DNA of 64,000 nt, taken from assembly GCA_022749755.1 (NCBI GenBank), contig CM040449.1, positions 15,100,363 through 15,164,362 of the forward strand. The letters run 5' to 3'. The position numbers were made by a program, and so were the translations under genes. Source of the DNA: Azadirachta indica (taxonomy: Eukaryota > Streptophyta > Magnoliopsida > Sapindales > Meliaceae). The notes below the pieces were generated by a model. It had not been told where the DNA came from. It saw only the letters and a list, made by a program, of their open reading frames with translations, and did no database searches. Position 1 is the stretch's first letter; the number at the start of each line of letters is the position of its first letter. Positions 49,487 through 61,021 of the stretch are shown piece by piece.

Positions 49487-49788
49487 ATTCTAGACCTATA
49501 AAGGGCGTTTAAGCCGTTGTTGGACATAAAACCAAAGAAAGATGTGAACCACAATCACATATGTAAATATTAATTTTTAACTGTCATTGTTGAAATTTTT
49601 ATGTTTTATATTTCGATATTGGCTGTTATCTTTAACATTTTACATTTTTAAATTCAAACTTTTGTGACAAAAACTGACCTATCTTTATTGGTTTAATTAA
49701 TGCATTTTCTTTTTGAATTGTATAAATGCAGCACTTAAACTTCTCTATTTTCATGTAAATTTTGGATCACTAATAACGGTAAAAGGCT

Positions 49789-50378
49789 AAGAGAGCTTTT
49801 GTTCGTCAATTTAGAACTGTTTGTGCCTTTTATAGGTCAAGCCTTGGGAAAGGTGAAGAGTTTGTAAAAATAGCAGACAACCTTATTCAAGTTTTAGCTG
49901 AACAAAAACTTAACCTAATATATAAGAGAGGTAGTCTTGAGTTAATAAGATGTGTGTCAACTATTGCACATGTATAAGGAAGTGAAGTCGTAGATATCAT
50001 ACCAAAGACTTTATCTGTAAGTAACAACACTGGTTAAATACTTAGAAAAGAACTGAAAATCTCAATAATGCATGAACGAATTACTAAAATGCTTGATTTT
50101 GCACGCGCTTTTATAGCCTTACCAAGTGCTTTTAGGACCGTAAAGGAAACTTTTTAAGTTGCACCGCACAGCTGTTCAGTTACCAAAAACCCATAAGATT
50201 ATTAAATATTAATAGTTTTTTTAACAAACTGTTGTCTTTTCTTGATTATATTGTAGAATAGAACTTCATTTCACAAATAGCACGCAAAGTCCTTATCTCC
50301 ACTCTAACTACTGATGAATTGATCAATTAACTGCAAAACTTTGTCCATGAACTAGATCCAACAACAGTCCGATTAGAA
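49789..50378 (+). pseudogene. Pseudogene of a LOG-type cytokinin riboside monophosphate phosphoribohydrolase
   Basis: Living LOG enzymes release active cytokinin bases from nucleotide precursors. Here the plus strand reads RTVCAFYRSSLGKGEEF, then IADNLIQVLAEQKLNLIYKRGSLELI, then VVDIIPKTL, then MHERITKMLDFARAFIALPSAFRTVKE (to about 50153). After a gap of about 100 bp it reads FISQIARKVLISTLTTDELIN..LQNFVHELD (about 50265-50355). These match in order the LOG segments CVFCGSS, DLVYGGGSVGLMG, GVIPKTL, MHxRK, FIALPGGxGTxEE and GFIxPxAR. The nucleotide-binding PGGxGT box is ruined (PSAFRT), the stretch between the two parts is missing, and stops lie at about 49974, 50037, 50156, 50257 and 50329. 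It is flanked by Athila debris on both sides. Confidence 0.75.
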
Positions 50379-51150
50379 TGTATTACAACTTAAACGCTGT
50401 AATTTCTAAATATAGGTTATTTCAAATAATAAAAGTTAAGAAATCCAAGTATCAATTCACAAGTAATACGTTATATAAAGTCTGTTAGTCCAATAGTCCA
50501 AATATTGTGTAAATAGAGTTGATTTATTGATTGTTTAATGTAAATTTAATATTATTAACTGTTAGGATATTAGGGATTCATTACGTTGATAATTATAAAA
50601 ATCATTTTTTGTATTCAATTAAGAATTACTTAAGAGAAGATCTCAATCAAAAGGTAAATATAATTAAATACATCAAAATACCTTTTTGAAGAAAATGTAA
50701 CACAATAAAAAGATTATTCATTCAAATTATTTGTAAAAACTATAACATATTTTATTCTTAATTTATACAAAATGTGCAAGCATTCAATGTACCTTTTGTT
50801 GACAATAAATCAAACTTCCTAACAAATCAAAACACTTTTAAAATATAGAATTCATCAATTGAAAAAATTTTACATTGAAACACAACTTGGAATGATAAAA
50901 GAACAATACTATACAATCAACAAAATCTCACCCTTATTACTAATTACGAGTTTAAAAAGACATTATGCAATTGAAGCTTAAATGACAAAAGAAAAGAAAA
51001 TAATAACAAAAGAAGATCTCCTACTAACTTCTACATGTTCATTTATATCGATAAATTAAATATACTTCACATGTGCGAACATAATTTGCTAATTTTCAAT
51101 TAATTACGTTCTAGCAACTTGCAACATATTTTTTAATATTAAAACCACTA
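50379..51150 (-). mobile_element. Athila LTR-3, reverse orientation, truncated
   Basis: Reverse complement of the 3' half of the Athila LTR: it starts TGTATTACAACTT (the LTR 3' end read backwards) and continues to the GTTCACACATGTGAA-like region near 51065. The LTR 5' half is missing. It directly follows the LOG pseudogene, so no PBS or gag adjoins it. Confidence 0.75.
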
Positions 51151-51585
51151 TCACATTATCATCACTTAACAAATTCTACTCAAATACTCAGTTAGTAAGT
51201 ATTCATAAACCATCTTTCACACACACACTTTGATATATGATTGTAGATGACATATTGGAGTTTTACAATATTTGAATTCTTTTGTTTTGTCAAATGTAGC
51301 AACTAAAGGTTAAAAAAAATCTCCAATAAAAAAAATAAAATAAAATAATAAATAAGTAAAAAATTCTAACCAAAACTTTTATTTAATAACCGGGTTTCTT
51401 GCTTAATCAGTAGTGAATGTTCACTTAAAACGATAAAATTTTGGTATGAATAAGTTCATAACCTTAATTAGAGTAATTAACCCCGTAAGGGTGTTTTAAC
51501 ACCTAATACCTTAAGGCTAACTGATCTGGAAGTTATTGGCTCAAAGCTGGCTACATGGGTTAGGTAATGTCAAAAAAAAAAAGAG
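51150..51585 (+). repeat. Dispersed repeat S, copy 1
   Basis: About 430 bp matching 58715-59140 in the same orientation: AAATTCT.CTCA.ATACTCA, a TTTGATATATGATTGT word, ACCTAATACCTTAAG, and GCTACATGGGTTA. Both copies are bordered by Athila LTR sequence. Probably a non-coding internal piece of an LTR element. Confidence 0.65.
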
Positions 51586-51849
51586 AGAGAATTAATCATA
51601 TGGTCAAGTGTTATAGAAAGCTTACAAAGAGTTTTAAATTGTTTATATTTTACACTTTCCTAAATTTCAATAGCTTGGTTGTTAAAAAGAGCCATTATTA
51701 TAGAAGAACGGTGGAAAAATGCAAGTTGAATATTTTTGTCTATTTTTAATATAACATTCTACAAAATTAATGAAGGTGATATATATACCATTAGAAAGCT
51801 GAGTCATGCACCTACAATTTTCAAGAACGTTATTTTACAAATTTGAGTG
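51586..51849 (+). mobile_element. Athila LTR-4, internal fragment
   Basis: A middle portion of the LTR (from about the ATCATATGGTCAAG word to CAAATTTGAG), cut at both ends and running directly into the TG of LTR-5. The open frame at 51567-51749 lies here and has a mirror twin at 57753-57986, so it is LTR sequence, not a gene. Confidence 0.7.
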
Positions 51850-53209
51850 TGATAAATGTTTAAAAGTATAAGTTAAACATATTTGAAACATATTTGCATA
51901 TTCTTTTATATTGAATTTTAAAACATGAATTAAACTAAATAGTCGATTTTAGGCACGTTTCGTATAATGAGCATACCTTTCAATACAAAATATCAATTGA
52001 TATGATTTTTAGACTGGATAAACATAAACTCATTACTTCACAACTTTGGAGGCCGAAGGTTGGATTAGTTTGAGCAATTAATGGAGAAAATTAGGCTTCA
52101 ACAGAACTCAAACGCATCTTTAAACTAGCCCAACATACTTCTGTATTTGGACTGTATCTTCCTAAATACATATCCAAAAATTATATGGTTGGATGTTCTA
52201 AAAAGCTGACAAAGAGATCTAAATTATTTATATTTTAAACTTTCTTAAATTTCAACTCGTTGGCTACCAAAAAGAGTTATCATTCTACAAGAGCGGTGGA
52301 GAAATGCGACTTGAACATCTATGCCTATTTTCAACACAAGTCACGTTTTACAAAATCAATAAGGGTGAGATATGGACCATTAAAAAGCTGAGTCATCTGC
52401 CTACAACTTTGAACAAGGTTATTTTACAAAATTCGATGGTTTTTATGGTCAAAAATATGTTGGAAGTTGATAAAGCGTTATTAATTGAAATTTGACAAAT
52501 TATGTTCACATATGAAGTACCTTTAGTTTTATCTATATAAAGAATGATGTGTAAGTGAGGAGGAATAATCTTTGTTATCATTTTTTTCTCCTTTTTGTAA
52601 TTTAAGCTTCAATTAAATAATATATTTCTCATTTCGTAATTAGGACTAAGGGTGAACTTTTGATGATTTTATAGTTTTGTTCATTGATTTTTTGTTTTGT
52701 TCTTCATTGTCAATTTTTTTTTATTGATTAAATACTATATTTTGCAAGTGATTTTAAATTGTTAAAAATTTTGATTTATTGTTAACATATGTTATATTGA
52801 ATGCTTAGATCTTTTCTACATATCAAGAGTAAGGCAACTTATAGTTTTTCACCGTCAACTAAAAGGTAAGTCTTTGTGCTTAAATATTTTTTTTTTATCA
52901 TCCAATTAAGATAACTTCTTTTGATTCTTAATTGTGTTTTTTTTAAAAAAAAAAAGATCAAAAATAAGTTCAATATAAATCATTAAATTGGATCCCTAAT
53001 GTCCTAATATATAATAATATTGAATTTAAATTTGACAATTACCAAATTCATTCCATTTCTTATAATAATTGAATATTTAGACTTGTAATATTTAAAACTT
53101 TGGACTTATAAACTTAATATAACCAATTACCTGAGGACCTATACTCGAATTTTCGAATCTTTATTACTTGAGACAACTTATACTGTATTACAATTTAAAA
53201 CTTGTAACA
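51850..53209 (+). mobile_element. Athila LTR-5 (1360 bp), 5' LTR of copy C
   Basis: Begins TGATAAATGTTTAAAAG and ends CTTGTAACA, directly followed by TTTTTGGCGCCATTGCTGGG (53212-53231), the best preserved Athila PBS-like sequence in the window. It forms the outer part of the left arm of the giant palindrome. Confidence 0.88.
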
Positions 53210-54738
53210 AGTTTTTGGCGCCATTGCTGGGAAAAATGGTTTGTATAAAATTTACTAAGTTCTTATTTTATTTCCTTTTAGTAACTTTAACTCTTAACAT
53301 TTTTTATTATTTATTTACTTGTCATTTCTTTTTCCTTTTAATTGGGAGGCTCAACCACCCATTTACATTTACATTATAATTGGTTCTACATATAACACCT
53401 AATTTTATTATTTATTTTGTTCATGGTAGGCTTTGCCACCTTTCTTAATTTTCTTTTTTAAGTATTGTGTTGTTAATTTTTGTTTCCATTAATTTTATTA
53501 AGAGGTGGTTACCTCTTTTCTTTTTATTTGTTTTATTGTGCTAATATTTTATTTTATTTTATTTTACTTTATTGTATTTTTTTTTCAATTTTATTCATGC
53601 TTGAATGGTATCGTGATCCTGATTCTCATTAATTGGTGAAAGATAATTCTAAAACTTCTTTCAAAATTTGTTTGATTCATCTTCAAACTCACACACAACT
53701 AATACTATAGCTGAAAATGAAAGTATACATGAAAAAAATGAAAATCATCATGTTCGAACCATGAGTGAATATTTACAACCTCCTCGAAATTCATCTCTTT
53801 CATGCTTTATTTTTCCTCTTAATGCAAATAACATCAAATTTAAACCCAATATGATCCATTTACTTCCTAATTTTCATGGTTTAAAGTCTGAGAATCCTTA
53901 TTTGCACTTGAAAAAATTTGAGAAAGTATGTGCCACATTTATGAATCAAACATGTAGTAAAGAGATAATTAAGCTAAAATTGTTTCCTTTTTCTTTAAAA
54001 AATAAAGCAAAAACATTGTTAAAAAACTTGTTAAATTCATGCCCACACCATAGTAAGAAATGCAAACGAAGTTTTTAAAATAATTTTGTCTAATACATAA
54101 AACGAATGCTTTCAAAAGACAAATTCAAAATTTTTGTCAAAAAGGAAATTAGACTTTTTTTCAATGTTTAGAAAGATTTAAAAACTTGTTAAATTCATGC
54201 TCACACCATAGTTTTGAAAAATGGCGCACGATAAGTTTATTTTATAAAGGGTTATCCCCAGAGAAAACAATTTGTTAAAACAATGTGTAATGGTTTAGAC
54301 AAAGACTTAGAATAAGTTTTAGAGTATTTAGATTATTTAGTTAAGAACTCTCAATCTTAGCAAATCACTAGTTCCTCTGAAATTCAATTAGATTTAATAT
54401 GACTAGTTCTAGTGGAAGTAAATATAATTTGAGTTAAGAAGATGACCTAAGTGCTAGAATTACAAATTTAATGAGAAAAATTGAAGCCATAGAATTAAAA
54501 AAAATAAAAGAGGTCAAATCTATACATAATGATGAAGTTTCTAAAATTTGTAAAGTCATAAGACAGTCCACTTAAGATTATCCAAATATTTCAATTTTTA
54601 AAAACGTGTTGCATGATTTAACAAATTTTATGAATTCTTTCAAAAAGCCTTTTTTTTCTAATTCTCCATATTATGAAACATATAATCCTGGATAGAAAAA
54701 TCACCGAAATTGTAGTTGGAAAAATGATAATCATACCT
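53210..54738 (+). pseudogene. Athila copy C leader and gag, left palindrome arm
   Basis: The leader is followed by a gag start MLEWYRDPDSH at 53597. An open stretch at 53668-54078 holds SEYLQPPRNSSLSCFIFPL, then LLPNFHGLKSENPYLHLKKF and KLFPFSLKNKAK, the typical Athila gag N-terminal domain. A tandem-like repeat of the LLNSCPHHS segment (near 54030 and 54190) and several stops follow. It stops at the NCSWKNDN-like end, where the inverted copy begins. Confidence 0.85.
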
Positions 54739-54769
54739 ACCCAAATTTTTGGCACCGTTGCCAAGGTGA
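54739..54769. other. Centre of the giant inverted repeat, with a PBS-like motif
   Basis: Between the mirrored arm ends lies a short spacer containing TTTTTGGCACCGTTGCCAAGG at about 54746-54766, which matches the Athila PBS region although no LTR adjoins it. Inside it, TTGGCA and TGCCAA are themselves inverted around ACCGT. Confidence 0.7.
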
Positions 54770-55849
54770 TTTCTCCATCCAAAATTATCATTTTTCCAAC
54801 TACAATTTGGATGATTTCTCCATTTAAGATTGTATGTTTCAGAATATGAAGAATTAGAGGAAAAAAACTTTTTGAAAAAATTCATAGAATTTGCTTGGTC
54901 ATGCAACACTTCATTAAAAATTGGAATATTTGAACAATCTTGAATGGCTTCAATCTTTCTTATTAAATTTGTAATTATAACACTTAAATCATCTTCTTAA
55001 CTCAAATTATGTTTACCTCCATTAGAACTAATCATATTAGATCTAATTGAATTTTCAGAGCAATTAGTGGTTTGCAATGATTGAGAGTTCTCAGCTAAAT
55101 TATCTAAATACTTTAAAGCATTTTCTAGGTCTTTGTCTAAAAGTTTACCATTACACATTATTTCAACAAATTATTTTATCTCTACCGATAACCCTTCATA
55201 AAAAAAACTTATCGTCCGTAATTTTTCAAAATCATAGTATAGGTTTAAGCATGAATTTAACAAAATTTTAAATCTTTCCAAACATTGAAAATAGTTCTCA
55301 TTTCCTTTGTGACAAAAATTTTGGATTTGTCTCTTAAAAGCATTCATTTTATGTATTGGAAAAAATTGCTTTAAAAACTTCGTTTACATTTCTTGCCATG
55401 TGTCTATAGATCTAGGTATTAATGAATTAAGTCATGTTTTTACTTTATTTTTTAAAGAAAAAGGAAACAATTTTAACTTAATTATCTCTTTACTACATGT
55501 TTGATCCATAAATGTGACACGTTCTCAAATTCTGCAAGTGCAAATAAAGACTTTCAAACTCTAAGCCATGAAAATTAGGAAGTAAAAGGATCATGTCCGC
55601 CTTAAATCTAAAGTTATTTGCATTAAGAGGAAAAATAAAGCATGAGGAAGAAAAATTTCAAGAACATTGCCAATATTCACGCATGGTTCGAAAATAATGA
55701 TTTTCATTTTCTCTATGTATACTTTAATTTTTAGCCATAGTGTTAGTTGTGTGTGAGTTTGAAGATGAATCAAACAAATTTCCAAAGAAAGTTTTAGAAT
55801 TATCTCTCACCAATCGATGAGAATGAGGATCACGATACTATTTTGGCAT
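54770..55849 (-). pseudogene. Athila copy D gag, right palindrome arm
   Basis: Minus-strand gag: it starts MPK then a stop and YRDP at 55849, and includes VRDNSKTFFGNLFDSSSNSHTTNT. It ends with the FFKKFFSSNSSYSETYNLKW and RNHPNCSWKNDNFGWRNH segment near 54910-54770. It mirrors copy C closely, yet each has its own stops. Not functional. Confidence 0.85.
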
Positions 55850-56224
55850 GAATAAAATAAAAAAAATAAAACACAATAAAGTAAAATATAATAAAATAAA
55901 TTATTAACACAATAAAACAAATAAAAAGAAAAGAGGTGGTATAATCTTTCTCTTAATAAAATTAATGGAAATAAAAATTAACAACGCAATACTTAAAAAA
56001 GAAAATTAAGAAAGGTGGTAAAACTTACCATGAACAAAATAAACAAAAAATATTAGATAGCATTGAGCCTTCCAATTAAAAGGAAAAAAATGACAAGTAA
56101 ATAAATAACAAAAAATGTTAGAGTTAGAGTTAGAGTTAGAAATTAAAGTTAATAAAAAGAAATAAAATAAGAACTTAGTAAACTTTATACAAACCATTTT
56201 CCCTATCAACAGTGCCGAAAATTT
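55850..56224 (-). other. Athila copy D leader with PBS-like sequence
   Basis: Mirror of the copy C leader, with a TTAGAG hexamer tract (56116-56140) and, next to LTR-6, a degenerate PBS (TTTTCGGCACTGTTGATAGG on the minus strand, about 56204-56223). Confidence 0.75.
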
Positions 56225-57629
56225 GCTACAATTTTTAAATTGTAATACCTAAATGTAAAGTATCTCAAGTAATAAAGATTCGGAAGTTCAAGTGTCAGTG
56301 TACAGGGAATTGGTTATATTAAGCTCACAAGTCCAAAAGTTCAAATATTCAAATATTATAAGAAATAAAATGAATTTATTTATTGTCAAATTTAAATTCA
56401 ATATTATTATATATTAGCGAATTAAAGATCCATTTCAATAATTTGTATAGAACTTATTCTTGATCCTTCTTTTTAAAAAAAAAAATACAATTAAGAATCA
56501 AAAGAAATGTTCTTAATTGAATGATGAATAAAAACATTTAAGCACAAAAAATAAAAAAATTTACCTTTTAGTTGATGATGAAAAACTATAAGTTATCTTA
56601 CTCTTGATATGTAGAAAACATTCAAGCATTCAATGTCCCATTTATTAACAATGATTCAAGATTTCTAATAATTCAAAATCACTTGCAAAATATAGTACTC
56701 AATCAATAAAAATAAATTAACCATGAAGAACAGAACAAAGGATCAAAGAACAAAATTATAAAATCATCAAAAGTTCACCCTTAACCCTAATTACGAAATT
56801 AAAAATACATCATTTAATTGAAACTTAAATTACAAAAAGGAGAAAAAAAAATAATAACAAAGATTATTCCTCCTTACTTCCACATCATCCTTTATATAAG
56901 TAAAATTAAAAGTACTTCACATGTGTGAACATCATTTGCTCATTTCCAATTAATCACACTCTACCAACTTTCAACATATTTTTGACTATAAAAACTACCG
57001 AATTTTGTAAAACAGTCTTGTCTAAAGTCATAGGTGAATGACTCAACTTTCTAATGGTCCATATCTCACTCTTATTGATTTTGTAAAACGTAAGTTGTGT
57101 TAAAAATAAGCAGAGATGTTAAAGTCGCATTTCTTCACAGTTCTTCTAAAATAATAACTCTTTTTGGTAGCCAACTAGTTGAAATTTGAGAAAATGAAAA
57201 ACATAAACAATTTAAATCCCTTTATCAGTCTTTTAGAACATCCAACCATATAATTTTTGAATACGTATTTAGGAAGATACAGCCCAAATACATAAGTATG
57301 TTGGGCTAGTTCAAATATGCGCTAGAGTTCTGTTGAAGCCCAATTTTGTTCATTAATTGCTCGAACTAATCCAACCTTCAGCCTCCAAAGTTGTGAAGTA
57401 ATGAGCCTATATTTATCCAGCATAACAATCATATCAATTAATATTTTGTATTAAAAGATACGCATATTATACGCAACCTACACAAAATCGACTATTTAGT
57501 CTAATTTATGTTTTAGAATTCAATATAAAGGAATATGTGAATATGTTTCAATTTTGGGAAGCAAAAGAAATTATTAAGTGTAAATCATAATATTTTTCTT
57601 AATAAACCTATACTTTTAAACATTCATCA
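56225..57629 (-). mobile_element. Athila LTR-6 (1405 bp), LTR of copy D
   Basis: On the minus strand it begins TGATGAATGTTTAAAAG (57629) and ends TTGTAGCA (56225). It is the mirror of LTR-5 in the giant palindrome. Confidence 0.88.
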
Positions 57630-58257
57630 CATTGAAATTTGTGAAATAACCTTCTTCGAAATTGTAGGTGCATGACTTAGCTTTCTAATGATATATATTT
57701 CACCTTCATTAATTTTGTGGAATGCAAGTTACGTTAAAAATAACAAAGATATTCAACTTGTATTTTTCCACTGTCTTCTACAATAATGGCTCTTTTTAAC
57801 AGTTAACCTATTGAAATTTAAGAAAATGTAAAACATAAACAATTTAAAACTCTTTATAAGCTTTCTATAACACTTAACTATATGATTTTTGATTACATAG
57901 TTTGAGAGATACAACCCAGATACAAAAACATGTTGCACTAGTCTAAAGATGCGCATAAATTCTGTTAAAACCCGATCTTGTCTCAATAATTACTTGAACT
58001 AGCTCAACCTTTAACTATGCAAGGTTGTGAAGTAATAAGTTCGTGTTTGTCTAGTTTAAAGATTATATCAATTGATATTTTTGATTGAAAAATACGCTCA
58101 TTATATAAAACCTGCGCAAAATCGATTATTTAATTCAATTCTCAACTTAATATTCAATATAAAGAAATGTGCTTCATTTTGTGAATATTAATTACATTTT
58201 TAAGTGCAAAAAACATAATATATCTCCAAAGAAATATACACTTTTAGACATTTATCT
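57630..58257 (-). mobile_element. Athila LTR-7, 5' half, reverse orientation
   Basis: The first half of an LTR on the minus strand, from near 58257 (TAAATGTCTAAAAGTGTAT) to the CACAAATTTCAATG junction at 57630, where LTR-6 starts. Together with LTR-4 it extends the palindrome outward beyond LTR-5 and LTR-6. Confidence 0.75.
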
Positions 58258-58714
58258 GAAGGGTTAAGTGAAAGTAGTAATAAGTGAAAATTAAATTTAT
58301 CGTTCCATTTGTAACTTATCTTTTGTTTTTAACAATAGAATTTTGTTATTTCTTCTATTATTTTTGTTCAATTTTATTTCAGGTTTTATTTGTTTTGTAA
58401 TAATTACCATTTTAGATAATGTTCTCTAATTGTACCTATGTGAATTTAAACATTTGAAATAATGTCACAATTTGGTTGAAGGAAATATAGTTGACATAAG
58501 TAGCCTTTTTTTTTTTTGTCACTAAAAAAAAATAAAAATTTTAAAAAAAAAAAAAAAAAGCTTTAGATTCATAATCTTTAAGGATGATAGAATAAAAGTA
58601 ATCTTATTTATGAGACGTATCCTAATAGATATGTGCATAATCATTTGTTTCGATTTTAAATTTCATAGTAAAGGTTTTATCGTTCACTTCCTTTTAAATT
58701 GATCAAATCTATAA
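58258..58714. other. Unassigned AT-rich DNA
   Basis: About 450 bp with T-runs and A-runs (58508-58560), nothing recognised. Confidence 0.4.
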
Positions 58715-59140
58715 ACTCTCGCACCTTCATCACATAATAAATTCTGCTCAGATACTCAATTAATAAGTATTCATAAATCATCTTTTACACACACACTTTG
58801 ATATATGATTGTGGATGACATATTAGAGTTTTACAATATTTAAACTCTTTTGTTTTATCAAAGGTAGCATATAAGGATAGAAAAAATCTCCAAGAGAAAA
58901 ATAAATAAATAAGTAAAAATTCTAACAACACTTTTTACTCAGTAATCAAGTTTCTTGCCAAATTAATAGTAAATGTTTGCGTAAAACAATAGAACTTTGA
59001 TATGAATAATTTAATAGTCTTAACTCGAATAAATAAGTCTAAGAGAGTGTTTTAACATCTAATATCCTAAGACCAACTAGTCTGAAAATTATTGACCCAA
59101 AGCTCACTACATGGGTTAACATTATGCAAAAAAGAAAAAG
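58715..59140 (+). repeat. Dispersed repeat S, copy 2
   Basis: Direct-orientation match of 51150-51585, ending CACTACATGGGTTA near 59118. See copy 1. Confidence 0.65.
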
Positions 59141-59457
59141 GGTTGAAAATGAAAAAAAAAAAAAAAATAGAAATAATTTTTGGCCAAAAAAGTTTTTATT
59201 GACAAAATTTAGAATTAGTGTTGTTTGATCTAAATTAAGTCCTATAAGTATGTATTAGTTACAAAAAGAAGGTTTGTTAATAAATTGACTGTTTAGTATT
59301 TGACACATATGTAATAAATCTTTAAGTAAGAGTTTGTTTATTTTGAGAAAATCGAAAGAAAAAGAATGATCATTACCTTCGATGTAAATTTTATAAATTA
59401 ACTCTAAATTATACCGCTTAAATTACTAGGGACTAGTAATAAGGTTGATTAAGAGTG
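59141..59457. other. Unassigned DNA before LTR-8
   Basis: About 320 bp with an A-rich stretch. No feature recognised. Confidence 0.4.
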
Positions 59458-61021
59458 TGATAAATGCTTAAAAGTGTATATTTATTAATAATATATTATG
59501 ATGTTTGCACTTAAGAGTGTCATAACTTCCCCAAAATGAAACATATTCCTTTCTATTGAATTATAAAACAAAAATTAGACTGAATAATAAATTTTACGCA
59601 AATTTCATATAATGAGTGATGAATGTTTAAAAGCGTAGGTTTATCAAGAAAAATAATATGATTTACACTTAATAATGTCCTTCTATTCCCCAAAAATGAA
59701 ACATATTCCGTTATATTGAATTGCAAAACATGAATTTGACTGAATAATCGGTTTTGCGTAGGTTTCATATAATGAGCGTATCTTTCAATTCAAAACATCA
59801 ATTAATACGATTCTTGAGCTAACAAACGTAAACTCATTATTTCACAATTTTATAAACCAAATGTTGAACCAGTTCGAGCAATTAATGGGACAAAACCAGA
59901 CTTTAACAAAACTCTCAAGTGCATCTTCGAACCAGCCCAACATGCTTCTGTATTTTGGCCGTATCTCTCAAAATACGTACGCAAAAATTGTACAATTTGG
60001 TGTTTCAAAAGCTGACAAAGAGCTCTAAATTGTTTATGTTTTACATATTCTCAAATTTCAACTTGTTAACTATTAAAAAAAGTCATCATTTTAGAAGGAC
60101 AGTAGAATAATGCAACTTGAATATTTATGTCTATTTTCAACACAACTTACGTTCTACCAAATCGATAAAGGTGAGATATAAATCATTAAAAAGCTAACTT
60201 ATCCACCTACAACTTTAAAGAAGACCATTTCATAAATTTCAATAGTTTTGATTGTCAAAAATGTTTTGTAAATTGATAGAGCGTGATTAATTAAAAATTA
60301 GCAAATTATGTTCACACATGTGAAATATCTTTAATTTTACCTATACAAAGGAAGATGTAGAAGTGAAGAAGAAGAATCTTATTTATTATTTTGTTTTGTT
60401 TTCTGTAATTTGAATTTCAATTAAATGATGTCTTTCTAAATTAGTAATTAGAGTTAAAGGAGTAGTTTTATTGATTTTATAGCATTGTTCTTTTATCATT
60501 CTAATTTGTGCTCAATACAAAATATTTTCAATTGAGTGAATTATATTTCTTAAAAGTGTTTTACTTTATTAGGAGACTTAATTCATTGTTAACAGAAAGT
60601 TACACTGAATGCTTGCACATTTTCTATAAACCAAGAACAAGGTATATTATATTTTTCACAAATAAATTGAATGATTAATCTTTTATTTTGTTACCTTTTC
60701 TTCAAAGAGGTATTGTGATATATTTCAATATATTTATCTTCCAATTAAGATCATCTATTAAGTAATTCTTAATTGAGTTTAAAAAAAAAGAGTAAGGAAT
60801 GTTTCTATAATTATCAACAAAATAAATCCCTAATGCCCTAATAGTTAATAATAAATTTGCATTCAACAACAAATTCATTTTATTTTTATCATATTTGGAC
60901 ATTGTATTTGTAAAGCTTGTATAACGTATTCCCTATGAACTGACACCCGAACTTCTAAACTTCTAAACTTTATTACTTGAGACAACTTATACTTTGAAAT
61001 TACAACCTTTAAGTTGTAACA
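59458..61021 (+). mobile_element. Athila LTR-8 with a duplicated 5' end
   Basis: A 159-bp LTR start (59458-59616, TGATAAATGCTTAAAAG) is followed at 59617 by a second start (TGATGAATGTTTAAAAG). That one runs as a complete 1405-bp LTR to TTGTAACA at 61021. The two starts are diverged, so the join is old. No PBS follows; another LTR fragment begins at once. Confidence 0.82.

Noticed and set aside
54739..54769. PBS-like motif as the start of a separate element
   Set aside because: No LTR adjoins it on either side; it lies between two gag ends.
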